DNA from: Cellulosimicrobium sp. Marseille-Q4280
Lineage (GTDB): Bacteria; Actinomycetota; Actinomycetes; Actinomycetales; Cellulomonadaceae
Reading direction: 5' to 3'
NCBI RefSeq assembly: GCF_943181405.1
Contig: NZ_CALPBY010000002.1
Location: 1 to 64,000, forward strand
Length of the DNA stretch: 64,000 bases
A model generated the notes under the pieces. That model saw only the letters and a program-made list of their open reading frames with translations, had not been told where the DNA came from and made no database searches. The first letter of the stretch is position 1; each line of letters begins with the position of its first letter. A program made the translations under genes and the position numbers. This document shows positions 17,544-25,358 of this stretch, piece by piece.

Positions 17544-18503
17544 TCAGGCCGCGCCGGCGCGCTCGCGGTGGACCGCGGGGCTGACGCCCCGCACGCGCTT
17601 GAACGCCGCGCTGAGCGCGAACGGCGTGCCGTACCCGACGGCGCGCGCGACGGACGTCAGGGTCGCGTCGTCCGCGAGGAGCAGGTCCGCGGCGAGGTCG
17701 AGGCGCCACCCGGTGAGGTAGGTCATGGGCGGCTCGCCCACGAGCTCGGTGAACCGCCGGGAGAACGCGGCGCGCGAGAGCCCGACCTCGCGCGCGAGCG
17801 ACTCGACCGTCCAGGGGTGCGCCGGGTCGTGGTGGATGAGGCGCAGCGCAGCGCCGACGACGGGGTCGGCGTCGGCGCGGTACCAGCCCGGGGCGTCGGG
17901 ACCGGAGAGCCACGTCCGCAGGCACGAGATGAGCAGGAGGTCGAGAAGACGGTCGAGCACGGCCTCCTGGCCCGGCAGGTCCTGCACGACCTCGCGCGCC
18001 AGCAGCTCGACGAGGGTCGCGTCGACGTCGCCCCGCCGCAGCACGACGCGCTGGGGAAGCACCCGCAGGATCCGCCGGCCCACCTCGCCGTCGAGCGGGT
18101 AGGTCCCGGTGACGATGACGGTCTCGCCGTCCGGGTCGTTCCCCCACGAGCGCACGCCGAGCACGGTCATGGGGGAGGGACCGCCGTCGACCGCGCGGCA
18201 GACCTCGGTCGGGCCGATGACGACCTGGGGCGGGGTGGTGGGGCAGTCGGCGACGACGTAGTGGTCAGGTCCGCGGAACAGGACGACGTCGCCCTCCTCG
18301 ACCAGCACGCCGGGGTCCGGGTCGACGCCCTGCTGCGCCGGGCTCTGCGCCGGCCCGACCCAGCCCGCGCCGCGCAGCACCGGCACGATCGTCAGCGGCG
18401 CCTCGTCCTCGATGCGCAGCCCCCACGGCGCGCGCAGGTGGCTGCGCAGCAGGAACGCGCCGCGGGCGCGAGGTCCGTCGAGCAGTCCGGAGACCACGTC
18501 CAT
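17544..18503 (-). CDS. AraC-family transcriptional regulator with cupin-type N-terminal domain (copy 2)
   Basis: 319 residues. N-terminal cupin-like domain (APWGLRIEDEAPLTIVPVLRG, VEEGDVVLFRG) and C-terminal AraC helix-turn-helix pair with VGYGTPFALSAAFKRVRGVSPAVHR. Paralogue of the AraC protein at 12496, sharing LLDG-RAR, PGWYRA, GEPPMTYL and the spacing between them. Divergent from an NmrA-type gene (214 bp), exactly as in copy 1, which suggests local control of that reductase. Its target operator is not obvious in the intergenic region. Confidence 0.85.
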   Translation of the reverse strand: MDVVSGLLDGPRARGAFLLRSHLRAPWGLRIEDEAPLTIVPVLRGAGWVGPAQSPAQQGVDPDPGVLVEEGDVVLFRGPDHYVVADCPTTPPQVVIGPTEVCRAVDGGPSPMTVLGVRSWGNDPDGETVIVTGTYPLDGEVGRRILRVLPQRVVLRRGDVDATLVELLAREVVQDLPGQEAVLDRLLDLLLISCLRTWLSGPDAPGWYRADADPVVGAALRLIHHDPAHPWTVESLAREVGLSRAAFSRRFTELVGEPPMTYLTGWRLDLAADLLLADDATLTSVARAVGYGTPFALSAAFKRVRGVSPAVHRERAGAA

Positions 18504-18672
18504 CCGGCCAGCGTACGCGCGACCCGAGGCCCGGACGGCGACGTGGCGTCTCCTGACCCGGCCACGGACGGTCGGGGATCGGTGACCCGGCGGGGTCGTG
18601 CTCCTCCCGTCCGCGAGACGATCGCGCATGGGGTCGAGCGTCCCGGCCATGGAGCGTCTCGCCGGACCTCTG

Positions 18673-18678
18673 TTGACT
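18673..18678 (+). promoter_or_regulatory. Putative -35 element for NmrA/DUF1772 operon
   Basis: TTGACT matches 5 of 6 consensus bases, 40 bp before the NmrA-type start. The -10 region (around CGAACT) is weak, consistent with a promoter that needs an activator. The remainder of the 214-bp divergent region shows no other clear signal. Confidence 0.4.
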
Positions 18679-18717
18679 GTCTCTCGACACCGTACGAACT
18701 GCCGACAGGAGAACGCC

Positions 18718-19626
18718 ATGAGCTCGACGAGCCCGACCACGACGATCCGCCCCGAGGACCGCGAGACCGCGTCCCCGGCACCCGGGACCGTCCTCGTCCT
18801 CGGGGCGACCGGGAAGTCGGGGCGCCGCGTCGCAGACCGCCTCGACGCGCTCGGCCTCCCGGTCCGCCGCGGCTCGCGCAGCGGTGCCGGCGCCGCCCGG
18901 TTCGACTGGGACGACGAGACCACCTGGGCGCCCGCGCTCGCCGGGGTGCACGCCGTGTACGTCGCGTACGCGCCCGACCTCGCGGTCCCCGGCGCGCCCG
19001 AGACCGTCACGCGGTTCGCGGCGCTCGCGCGCGGGGCCGGGGTGAGGCGTCTGGTCCTGCTCTCCGGACGCGGCGAGACGGAGGCGCAGCGTGCCGAGGC
19101 CTCCGTCGCCGACGTCTTCCCCGCCCGCGTGGTCGTGCGGTGCGCGTTCTTCGACCAGAACTTCAGCGAGAGCTTCCTCCTGGACCCCGTGCGCGAGGGG
19201 ACGCTCGCGCTGCCGGTGAGCGACGTCGCCGAGCCGTTCGTCGACCTCGAGGACGTCGCCGCCGTCGCGGTCGCCGCCCTGACCGACGACGCGCACGCCG
19301 GCCAGGTCTACGAGCTCACGGGACCGCGACTGCTCACGTTCGCGGACGCCGTCGCCGAGATCGCCGCGGCGAGCGGGCACGACGTCGCGTACGTGCCGAT
19401 CACGATGGACGAGTTCACGGGCGGGCTCGCGGAGGCCGGGCTGCCCGACGATGTCGTCGACCTCATGCGCTACCTGTTCGCCGAGGTGCTCGACGGGCGC
19501 GGCGCCCACCTGACCGACGGCGTCCGGCGGGCGCTCGACCGTGAGCCGCGGGACTTCGGCGAGTTCGCGGTGCGCGAGGCCACCGTCTGGTCTGTCGGAG
19601 CGCGCGGCGCGGCGGGGGAGCGGTGA
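18718..19626 (+). CDS. NmrA-type NAD(P)H-binding protein (copy 2)
   Basis: 302 residues, ATG with AGGAG about 7 nt upstream. VLVLGATGKSGRRVADRL (about residues 24-41) binds the dinucleotide; RLVLLSGRGETEAQRAE and VVRCAFFDQNFSESFLLDPV match the ergot-biosynthesis/NmrA-like class of atypical SDRs. The reaction is unknown; relatives are NADPH-dependent quinone or imine reductases. First gene of an operon with a DUF1772 membrane protein, and divergent from the AraC-type gene. Parallel to the copy-1 module at 10.5-13.5 kb but in inverted orientation. Confidence 0.8.
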   Translation: MSSTSPTTTIRPEDRETASPAPGTVLVLGATGKSGRRVADRLDALGLPVRRGSRSGAGAARFDWDDETTWAPALAGVHAVYVAYAPDLAVPGAPETVTRFAALARGAGVRRLVLLSGRGETEAQRAEASVADVFPARVVVRCAFFDQNFSESFLLDPVREGTLALPVSDVAEPFVDLEDVAAVAVAALTDDAHAGQVYELTGPRLLTFADAVAEIAAASGHDVAYVPITMDEFTGGLAEAGLPDDVVDLMRYLFAEVLDGRGAHLTDGVRRALDREPRDFGEFAVREATVWSVGARGAAGER

Positions 19627-20084
19627 GCGCGTTCGAGGTCCTCGTCGTCGCGGCTGCGGTCGCGACGGGGCTCGCGGGCGGCGTGCTCTACGCGTTCTCG
19701 GCGTTCGTCATGGCCGGGCTGCGGCGGCTCGACCCGGGAGCGGGCGCCGCGGCGATGCGGTCGATCAACGTCACCGCGGTGCGGCCGCCCCTGATGCTCC
19801 TGCTCGCGGCGTCCGTGCTCCTGCCCGCCGGCGCGGCCGTCGTCGGGCTCGTGGGCGGCGCGGACGGCGCGGGGTGGGCGCTCGCGGGCGCGGTCGTCGC
19901 GCTCGTCGGGATCCTCGGGATCACGGCCGTCGGGAACGTGCCGCTCAACGACCGGCTCGATGCCGCGACCGACCCGGCGGCCGAGTGGCTGACCTTCGTG
20001 CCGCGCTGGCTCGCGTGGAACCACGCCCGCACCGCCGCGGGTGCGGTTGCGACGGCGCTCCTGGCCGTCGCCCTCGTCGTCTGA
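19623..20084 (+). CDS. DUF1772 (anthrone-oxygenase-like) membrane protein
   Basis: 153 residues, GTG overlapping the preceding stop. Four hydrophobic segments (about residues 5-30, 55-78, 85-105, 130-152). SFAVMAGLRRL-type and AVGNVPLNDRLD motifs are typical of DUF1772, whose fungal members are cofactor-free anthrone oxygenases. In bacteria the role is unknown. Translational coupling with the NmrA-type reductase suggests a shared function. Confidence 0.78.
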   Translation: MSAFEVLVVAAAVATGLAGGVLYAFSAFVMAGLRRLDPGAGAAAMRSINVTAVRPPLMLLLAASVLLPAGAAVVGLVGGADGAGWALAGAVVALVGILGITAVGNVPLNDRLDAATDPAAEWLTFVPRWLAWNHARTAAGAVATALLAVALVV

Positions 20085-20093
20085 GTCGACCGT

Positions 20094-20133
20094 GTCAGGG
20101 CGACGGGACACCCGAGTGACCCGTGGCCCTGAC
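20094..20133. repeat. 40-bp intergenic palindrome, copy A
   Basis: Imperfect inverted repeat beginning GTCAGGGCGACGGG and ending CCCGTGGCCCTGAC: 18-nt arms with two mismatches around a 4-nt loop. A second copy lies 22 bp downstream. No T-run follows, so a simple terminator is not favoured over a REP-like element. Confidence 0.8.
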
Positions 20134-20155
20134 GACGATGACTCGGCAGCTCGCT

Positions 20156-20195
20156 GTCAGGGCGACGGGTCACCGTGGTGACTCGTGGCCCTGAC
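20156..20195. repeat. 40-bp intergenic palindrome, copy B
   Basis: Same length, arms and ends as copy A, and again two arm mismatches, at partly different positions, which keep the hairpin. Both copies lie between a DUF1772 gene and a CoA-binding protein gene read in the same direction. Confidence 0.8.
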
Positions 20196-20246
20196 ACCCG
20201 ACGGTCGCCCCGGAATAGCCGCGACCGGGACGCGGTTGCCGCCGAC

Positions 20247-20687
20247 ATGAGCCACGTCACACCTGCTGAGACCGGTACCGCCGAGGACGCCACGATCCGC
20301 CGGGTCCTCGAAGACACCGGGACCTGGGCCGTCGTCGGCCTGTCGAACAACACCGCACGGGCGGCGTACGGCGTCGCGCGCGTGCTGCAGCGGGCGGGCA
20401 AGCGCGTCGTGCCCGTCCATCCGTCGGCCGAGACCGTCCACGGCGAGCAGGGGTACGCGTCGCTCGCCGACATCCCGTTCCCCGTGGACGTCGTGGACGT
20501 CTTCGTGCGGTCCGAGCTCGCGGGCGACGTCGCCGACCAGGCCGTCGCGATCGGCGCGAAGGCCGTGTGGTTCCAGCTCGACGTGATCGACGAGGACGCC
20601 GCGCAGCGCGTGCGGGACGCGGGGCTCGACATGGTCATGGACCGCTGCCCCGCGATCGAGCTGCCGCGGCTGGGGCGTGTGGCATGA
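20247..20687 (+). CDS. CoA-binding domain protein (YccU-type)
   Basis: 146 residues. Single Rossmann-like CoA-binding domain: TWAVVGLSNNTARAAYGVARVLQ at the start, KRVVPVHPSAETVHGE, ADIPFPVDVVDVFVRSE and KAVWFQLDVIDEDAAQRVRDAGLDMVMDRCPAIE follow the succinyl-CoA-synthetase-alpha-like pattern of YccU. Family members bind CoA, but their role is unclear. The start was placed at the ATG after the palindromes; an upstream in-frame ATG at 20175 would run through palindrome B. The stop overlaps the next start (ATGA). Confidence 0.8.
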   Translation: MSHVTPAETGTAEDATIRRVLEDTGTWAVVGLSNNTARAAYGVARVLQRAGKRVVPVHPSAETVHGEQGYASLADIPFPVDVVDVFVRSELAGDVADQAVAIGAKAVWFQLDVIDEDAAQRVRDAGLDMVMDRCPAIELPRLGRVA

Positions 20688-21112
20688 GCGCCGTCGTGGA
20701 CGGCGGCACGGAGCTCGGACGGCGCGCCGCCGCCCGCCTCGCCGACGACCGGGTCCTGTGGCTCGTGACCGTCGACCCGCACGGCACGCCCCAGCCCACC
20801 CCGGTGTGGTTCCTGTGGGGTGCCGGCGGCGACGTCGTCCTGCAGAGCCAGCCGCGCACCGCAAAGCTGCGCAACGTCCGGGCGAACCCGCGCGTGGCGG
20901 TCCACCTCAACAGCACCCGGTCCGGCGGCGACGTCGTCGTGCTCACGGGCACCGCGACGGTCGACGACGGCGGCCTCACCTCCGCCGAGCGCGCCGCCTA
21001 CGACGAGAAGTACGGCGCCGACATCGAGGGCCTCGGTACGACGCCCGACGGCTTCCACGCCGACTACTCCGTCACGGTGCGGGTCCGGCCGGAGAAGCTC
21101 CGGGGCTTCTGA
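20684..21112 (+). CDS. PPOX-class F420-dependent oxidoreductase (Rv3369-type)
   Basis: 142 residues, split beta-barrel of the pyridoxamine-oxidase superfamily. RVLWLVTVDPHGTPQPTPVWFLW at the start, LQSQPRTAKLRNVRANPRVAVHLNS in the middle and a C-terminal YSVTVRVRPEKLRGF match the actinobacterial F420-binding subgroup (Rv3369 type) rather than FMN-type PNPOx. Likely uses F420H2 to reduce an unknown substrate. Overlaps the CoA-binding gene by 4 bp and is convergent, with only an 11-bp gap, with the F420-0-type transporter operon. Confidence 0.75.
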   Translation: MSAVVDGGTELGRRAAARLADDRVLWLVTVDPHGTPQPTPVWFLWGAGGDVVLQSQPRTAKLRNVRANPRVAVHLNSTRSGGDVVVLTGTATVDDGGLTSAERAAYDEKYGADIEGLGTTPDGFHADYSVTVRVRPEKLRGF

Positions 21113-21123
21113 GGCGGTGCCGG

Positions 21124-22038
21124 TCAGTCCCGCGGTGAGAACGTGAGGACCGGCCGCCCGGTGCGCGGGTGCACGAGCACGTCGCACCGCACGCCGTAGA
21201 CCGGCTCCAGCACGTCGGGCACGAGGACGTCGCGGACGTCCCCGGTCGCGACCACGCGGCCGCCCGACAGCAGCACCACGTGGTCGCACGTCTGCGCCGC
21301 GAGCGTCAGGTCGTGGAGCGCCGCGAGCACCGTCACGCCCTCGTCGGCGAGGCGTCGTAGGACGCGCATCGCGTCGAGCTGGGCAGCGATGTCGAGGTGG
21401 TTGGTCGGCTCGTCGAGCAGGATCAGCGCCGGCTCCTGGGCGAGCGCGCGGGCCATGTGCACGCGCTGGCGCTCCCCGCCGGAGAGCGTCGCGACCTCGC
21501 GATCCTCGAACGCCTCCATGCCCACCGTCGCGAGCACGCCGCGGGCGACCTCGCGGTCGCGCGCGGAGTCGCCCGCGAGCAGAGAGCGGTGCGGGATGCG
21601 ACCGAGCAGGACGGCATCGAGCACCGTCAGCGGCAGCTCGGTGGTCGCGTCCTGCTCGACCAGCGCGAGGACACGTGCCCGACGGCGCCGCGGGACCCTC
21701 AGCAGGTCCTCGCCGCCGAACCGGACGTCGGCGGGCGCGTGCGCGGTGGCGGGTGCCGACGGTGGCAGGATCCCCGCGAGCACGCGCAGGAGGGTCGACT
21801 TCCCCGAGCCGTTGGGACCCAGCAGCCCGCTCACGGCCCCGGGCGGCGCGGTGACGTCGACCCCGTCGAGGACGAGGCGGCCGTCGACGGACCACGACAC
21901 CCGGGCCGCGTCGAGGCCGGCGCCGTGCCCGACGCCCGGACCGGGGGCAGCGCCACCGTCCCTCGGGGCGGGCGGTGCCTGCACCGAGGCGGGGGACGTG
22001 ACGGGCAGGTCGGGCGACGTCGTGCGGGTCTCGGTCAC
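21124..22038 (-). CDS. ABC transporter ATP-binding protein, proposed F420-0 importer
   Basis: 304 residues, GTG start with GAGGAGGAC just upstream. FecE/BtuD-like ATPase: Walker A LGPNGSGKST (about residues 73-82), Q-loop VEQDATTELPLT, signature LSGGERQRVHMARAL, Walker B LILLDEPTNHLD, switch His in ALHDLTLA. An unusual 40-residue Pro/Ala-rich N-terminal extension precedes the ATPase core. Last gene of the operon, overlapping the permease stop by 4 bp. The three-gene cassette matches the set defined in actinobacteria as a proposed F420-0 transporter (TIGR03868/03869/03873 models). Assigned here by the binding-protein sequence and F420 context. Confidence 0.75.
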   Translation of the reverse strand: MTETRTTSPDLPVTSPASVQAPPAPRDGGAAPGPGVGHGAGLDAARVSWSVDGRLVLDGVDVTAPPGAVSGLLGPNGSGKSTLLRVLAGILPPSAPATAHAPADVRFGGEDLLRVPRRRRARVLALVEQDATTELPLTVLDAVLLGRIPHRSLLAGDSARDREVARGVLATVGMEAFEDREVATLSGGERQRVHMARALAQEPALILLDEPTNHLDIAAQLDAMRVLRRLADEGVTVLAALHDLTLAAQTCDHVVLLSGGRVVATGDVRDVLVPDVLEPVYGVRCDVLVHPRTGRPVLTFSPRD

Positions 22039-23117
22039 GCCGTCCTCCTCCCGCGCCACAGGAGCAGCGCGAACACGGGCGCGCCGATCGCGGCGGTGAC
22101 GATCCCGACGGGCAGCTCGCGCGGCGCGAAGACCGTCCGGGCGAGCGTGTCCGCCCACACGAGGAACGACGCGCCGAACAGCGCCGAGAGCGGGAGGAGC
22201 AGCCGGTGCCGCGCACCGGTGAGGAGCCGCACGGCGTGCGGCAGGATCAGCCCGACGAACCCGATCGAGCCCGACTGCGAGACCAGCGCCCCGGTGAGCA
22301 GCGCGACGCCGACGAGCAGGACCCAGCGCACGCGCTGGACGTCCACCCCGAGGGCCGACGCCGCGGTGTCGCCGAACGTGAACGCGTCGAGCACGGACCC
22401 GGTCGACGCGAGAAGGGTTCCGAGCACGAGCGTCGCGACGCCCGCGACGGCGACCGACGTCCACGTCGCTCCCGCGACGGAGCCCATGAGCCACGACAGG
22501 ATCTCGCGGTACGAGTCGCCGGTCGCCGACCAGAAGATGACGAAGCTCGTCGCCGCGGCCGCGAGCTGGCTCACGGCGAGCCCGGCCAGCACGGTGCGGC
22601 TCGGTGTCAGGGTGCCGACGGCGCCCGCGAGCGCGAGCGTCGCGACGAGCGCGACGACTGCTCCGCCGAACGCCGCGACGGGGAGCAGGACGGTCCAGCC
22701 CACGACGAGCACGAGCACCGCCCCGAGCGAGGCACCGGAGGACAGCCCCAGCAGGTACGGGTCCGCGAGCGGGTTGCGCGTGAGCGACTGCATGACGACC
22801 CCGCACACCGCGAGCCCCGCGCCGACCGCCGCGGCGGTGAGCACGCGCGGCAGGCGCAGCTGCCACACCATGCCGTCCTGCAGCGGGCCGAGCGGCTCGA
22901 GACCGAGGAGCCCGCCGAGGCCGAGGTGGGACGCGACCGACCGCCACACGTCGCCCACCGCGAGGTCCGCCGGGCCGATCGTCACGGCGACGAGCACGGT
23001 GACGACGAGGAGCACGACGCTGCCCGGCACCCACCACGCGGCGCCCCGACGCGCGGACGTGCGCCCGCCCGCGGAGGGCGCGGGGGCGGCGTCGGGCCGG
23101 GTGCGCAGCGTCGTCAC
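22035..23117 (-). CDS. ABC transporter permease (FecCD type), proposed F420-0 importer
   Basis: 360 residues, GTG overlapping the stop of the binding-protein gene. About ten transmembrane segments of the BtuC/FecCD type. Conserved GLAVCGVVMQSLTRNPLADP and LGLSSGASLGAVL in the first half; GSIGFVGLILPHAVRLLTG, the ATPase-contact loop, near residue 285; and ELPVGIVTAAIGAPVFALLL at the end. Works as a dimer with the ATPase and the lipoprotein receptor. It cannot be distinguished from siderophore or cobalamin permeases by motif alone; the F420-0 call rests on the cassette. Confidence 0.78.
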   Translation of the reverse strand: MTTLRTRPDAAPAPSAGGRTSARRGAAWWVPGSVVLLVVTVLVAVTIGPADLAVGDVWRSVASHLGLGGLLGLEPLGPLQDGMVWQLRLPRVLTAAAVGAGLAVCGVVMQSLTRNPLADPYLLGLSSGASLGAVLVLVVGWTVLLPVAAFGGAVVALVATLALAGAVGTLTPSRTVLAGLAVSQLAAAATSFVIFWSATGDSYREILSWLMGSVAGATWTSVAVAGVATLVLGTLLASTGSVLDAFTFGDTAASALGVDVQRVRWVLLVGVALLTGALVSQSGSIGFVGLILPHAVRLLTGARHRLLLPLSALFGASFLVWADTLARTVFAPRELPVGIVTAAIGAPVFALLLWRGRRTA

Positions 23118-24205
23118 AGGTCGAGCGCCTCCAGCTGTGCGGCGAGGTCCACCACGGCGTCGACGTTGCGCACGCCGGCCTCCGTCGCCGGGAACGGGAT
23201 CGTCAGGTAGCGGCCCTCGCGGACCGCGGTCATCTCGGCGGTCGCGGCGTTCGACTCGAGTCGCTCGATCTTCGCCTCCGCGCTGTTCCACGTGGCGTCG
23301 ACGAGCACGAGGACGTCGGGGTCCGCCGCGATAGCCTCCTCCCACGCGTAGGAGGTCCACGTGTCCTCGACGTCGGCGGCGACGTTCTCCAGCCCGACCG
23401 CGTCCATGATCATCTGCGGCGCGCCGATGCCCGCGCCGACGTACGGGATGTCGTCGCCCGACGAGTACCAGAGAGCGGTGAGCCCGCGGTCGTCGGGCGT
23501 GACGCCGTCGAGGGTCGCGCGCTGCTCCGCCACCAGGTCCGACGCCGCGTCCTGGGCGTCGAAGATCTCGCCGACCTCGGTGATCTCGGCGAAGACGTCG
23601 TCGAAGGTCAGCGGGTCGGGCATGTACGCAGGCGCCTTGCACGCGGCGGGGGAGACGTACGTCGCGACCCCGAGCTGCGCGAGCGTCTCGCGGTCGCCCG
23701 CGCCGTCCGCCGTGAGGTTCGACTCCCAGCCCGCGTACACGAGGTCGGGCTCGAGCCCGAGGACGGCCTCGGCGCCGGGCACCTGGTCGGACAGCGGCTC
23801 GGCGACGGCGGGGACCTGCGCCGCGGTGTCGGCGAGCGAGTCGGGGACCGGTCCGTCGAGGAACGCCGACGCGACGATCCGGTCGCCCAGGCCGAGCGCG
23901 AGGAGCATCTCCGTGGTGCTCGACTTGATCGTCACGACGCGCTCGGGCGCCGCGTCGAACGTCACCTCGAACCCGCAGTCGTCCACCGTGAGCGGGTAGC
24001 CCGTCGCCGTCGTGCCGTGGCCGGCGGTGCCCGACGGCGCGGCCTCGCCGTCCGTGGTCGGGTCGCCCTCGCCCGCGGTCCCCGACGAGCACGCGGCGAG
24101 CAGGGCGGCGAGCCCGACGGCGCCCAGGGACGTCGCGGCGGCGCCACGGCGAGGACGGGGACGGCGGGGGTGCAGGACGGCGGACGAGGTGCGGCGTGAC
24201 GGCAC
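23114..24205 (-). CDS. ABC transporter substrate-binding lipoprotein, proposed F420-0 receptor
   Basis: 363 residues from a GTG with GGAG about 9 nt upstream. Lipoprotein signal with Arg-rich start and lipobox LAAC (Cys39), so anchored outside the membrane. Class III binding-protein fold. The stretch VVTIKSSTTEMLLALGLGDRI, followed by ASAFLDGPVPDS, LEPDLVYAGWESNL and a conserved Cys in VSPAACKAP, resembles the small clade proposed to bind F420-0 rather than siderophore receptors. That clade occurs in actinobacteria that keep cofE but often lack the rest of F420 synthesis, the pattern seen in this window. An alternative would be an iron-chelate or cobalamin receptor. Confidence 0.72.
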   Translation of the reverse strand: MPSRRTSSAVLHPRRPRPRRGAAATSLGAVGLAALLAACSSGTAGEGDPTTDGEAAPSGTAGHGTTATGYPLTVDDCGFEVTFDAAPERVVTIKSSTTEMLLALGLGDRIVASAFLDGPVPDSLADTAAQVPAVAEPLSDQVPGAEAVLGLEPDLVYAGWESNLTADGAGDRETLAQLGVATYVSPAACKAPAYMPDPLTFDDVFAEITEVGEIFDAQDAASDLVAEQRATLDGVTPDDRGLTALWYSSGDDIPYVGAGIGAPQMIMDAVGLENVAADVEDTWTSYAWEEAIAADPDVLVLVDATWNSAEAKIERLESNAATAEMTAVREGRYLTIPFPATEAGVRNVDAVVDLAAQLEALDL

Positions 24206-24311
24206 GGATGCTTCTCCGGGGACGAGGTGGGCCCGAGCCGCACGACGGCGGTCCCACGGGGACGCCGGTGCCGGCTCGGTACGGTGCTCGACGCGCCATC
24301 TCGCGTCCTGC

Positions 24312-24368
24312 GGACCCGCGGCCCAGTACGGGGTCGCTCCGACGGGCAAGATCGACGGCCCGCGGTCC
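24312..24368 (-). promoter_or_regulatory. Nested stem-loop in the 5' leader of the F420-0-type transporter operon
   Basis: On the minus strand GGACCGCGGGCC (24368-24357) can pair, with a bulge, with GGGCCGCGGGTCC (24324-24312). Inside it, GTCG pairs with CGAC. It starts directly at the predicted transcription start. No cobalamin-riboswitch core motif is present. Could be a regulatory RNA element or simply stable GC-rich structure. Confidence 0.4.
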
Positions 24369-24375
24369 ACCGTCC

Positions 24376-24381
24376 AGCCTA
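24376..24381 (-). promoter_or_regulatory. -10 box for the F420-0-type transporter operon
   Basis: TAGGCT on the minus strand. It predicts transcription from about 24369 and a leader of about 165 nt before the GTG at 24205. Confidence 0.5.
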
Positions 24382-24483
24382 CACAGCGCTCGGCCGCGAG
24401 GGGTGGGCGGCGGCGGCGGTGCACGGCGTGGCCCGGCGGACGCGGCCGTCCTCGCCCCGCCGGCGCGTGGCAGAGTGTCCGTC

Positions 24484-25320
24484 GTGACCGAGCCTGTGAA
24501 CCCGCCTGCCGACACCTCCACGACCCCACCCCTGCGCGCCGTGGTGACCGGCGCGTCGTCGGGCATCGGCGAGGCGTGCGTGCGCCACCTGCGGGCGCGC
24601 GGCTGGGACGTCGTCGCGTTCGCGCGGCGTGCGGACCGCCTGGCGGACGTCGCGGAGCGCACGGGCGCGCACCCGGTCGTCGGCGACGTGACGTCCGACG
24701 ACGACGTCGCGCGCCTCGTCGCGGAGGCCTCCGCGCGCGGACCGGTGCACGCGCTGCTCAACATCGCCGGCTTCGGGCTCGGCGTCGACCACGTCGACGA
24801 GGCGAAGATCGACGAGTGGCGAGACATGTACGAGACGAACGTGCTCGGCACGATCCGCGTGACGAAGGCCTTCCTGCCGCTCCTGCGCGCGTCGCGCCGC
24901 GGCGACATCGTCCTCATGACCTCGACCGCGGGGCACGACACGTACGTCGGGGGGTCGGGGTACGTCGCGTCGAAGCACGCGCTGCTCGGCGTGGCCAAGA
25001 CCCTGCGTCTCGAGCTCGTCGGCGAGCCGATCCGCGTCATCGAGATCGCGCCGGGGCTCGTGCACACGCCCGAGTTCTCGCTCAACCGCTACCACGGCGA
25101 CCGGTCCGGGGCGGACGCCGTGTACGCGGGCGTCGAGGACCCGCTGACCGCCGACGACGTCGCCGACGTCGTGACCTTCGCCGTCACGCGGCCGCACCAC
25201 GTGAACATCGACTCGCTGATCCTGCGGCCGGTCGCGCAGGCGTCGACGTACTCGCTGTGGCGCGCCCCGCTCGAGCCGAAGGGCGTCCCGGCGCACGAGG
25301 ACGCGCACCGGGACGCCTGA
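24484..25320 (+). CDS. Short-chain dehydrogenase/reductase (SDR)
   Basis: 278 residues from a GTG; CAGAGT lies 7 nt upstream, so it may be leaderless. Classical SDR: VVTGASSGIGEACVRHLRARG (about residues 20-40), the NIAGFG motif, the catalytic Ser in LMTSTAGHD, and YVASKHALLG with the catalytic Tyr and Lys. RVIEIAPGLVHTPEF follows the active site as in NADP-dependent serine/3-hydroxy acid dehydrogenases (YdfG-like). The substrate is not known. Divergent from the F420-0-type transporter operon across 278 bp. Confidence 0.83.
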   Translation: MTEPVNPPADTSTTPPLRAVVTGASSGIGEACVRHLRARGWDVVAFARRADRLADVAERTGAHPVVGDVTSDDDVARLVAEASARGPVHALLNIAGFGLGVDHVDEAKIDEWRDMYETNVLGTIRVTKAFLPLLRASRRGDIVLMTSTAGHDTYVGGSGYVASKHALLGVAKTLRLELVGEPIRVIEIAPGLVHTPEFSLNRYHGDRSGADAVYAGVEDPLTADDVADVVTFAVTRPHHVNIDSLILRPVAQASTYSLWRAPLEPKGVPAHEDAHRDA

Positions 25321-25358
25321 CCGCCGGGCCGTGTCCCGGGGGCGTCGGACCACCAGGG

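Noticed and set aside
24206-24400. Cobalamin riboswitch upstream of the BtuCDF-like transporter
   Set aside because: Neither the B12 box (AGCCAGGAGACC-like) nor the GCCACTG core is present.
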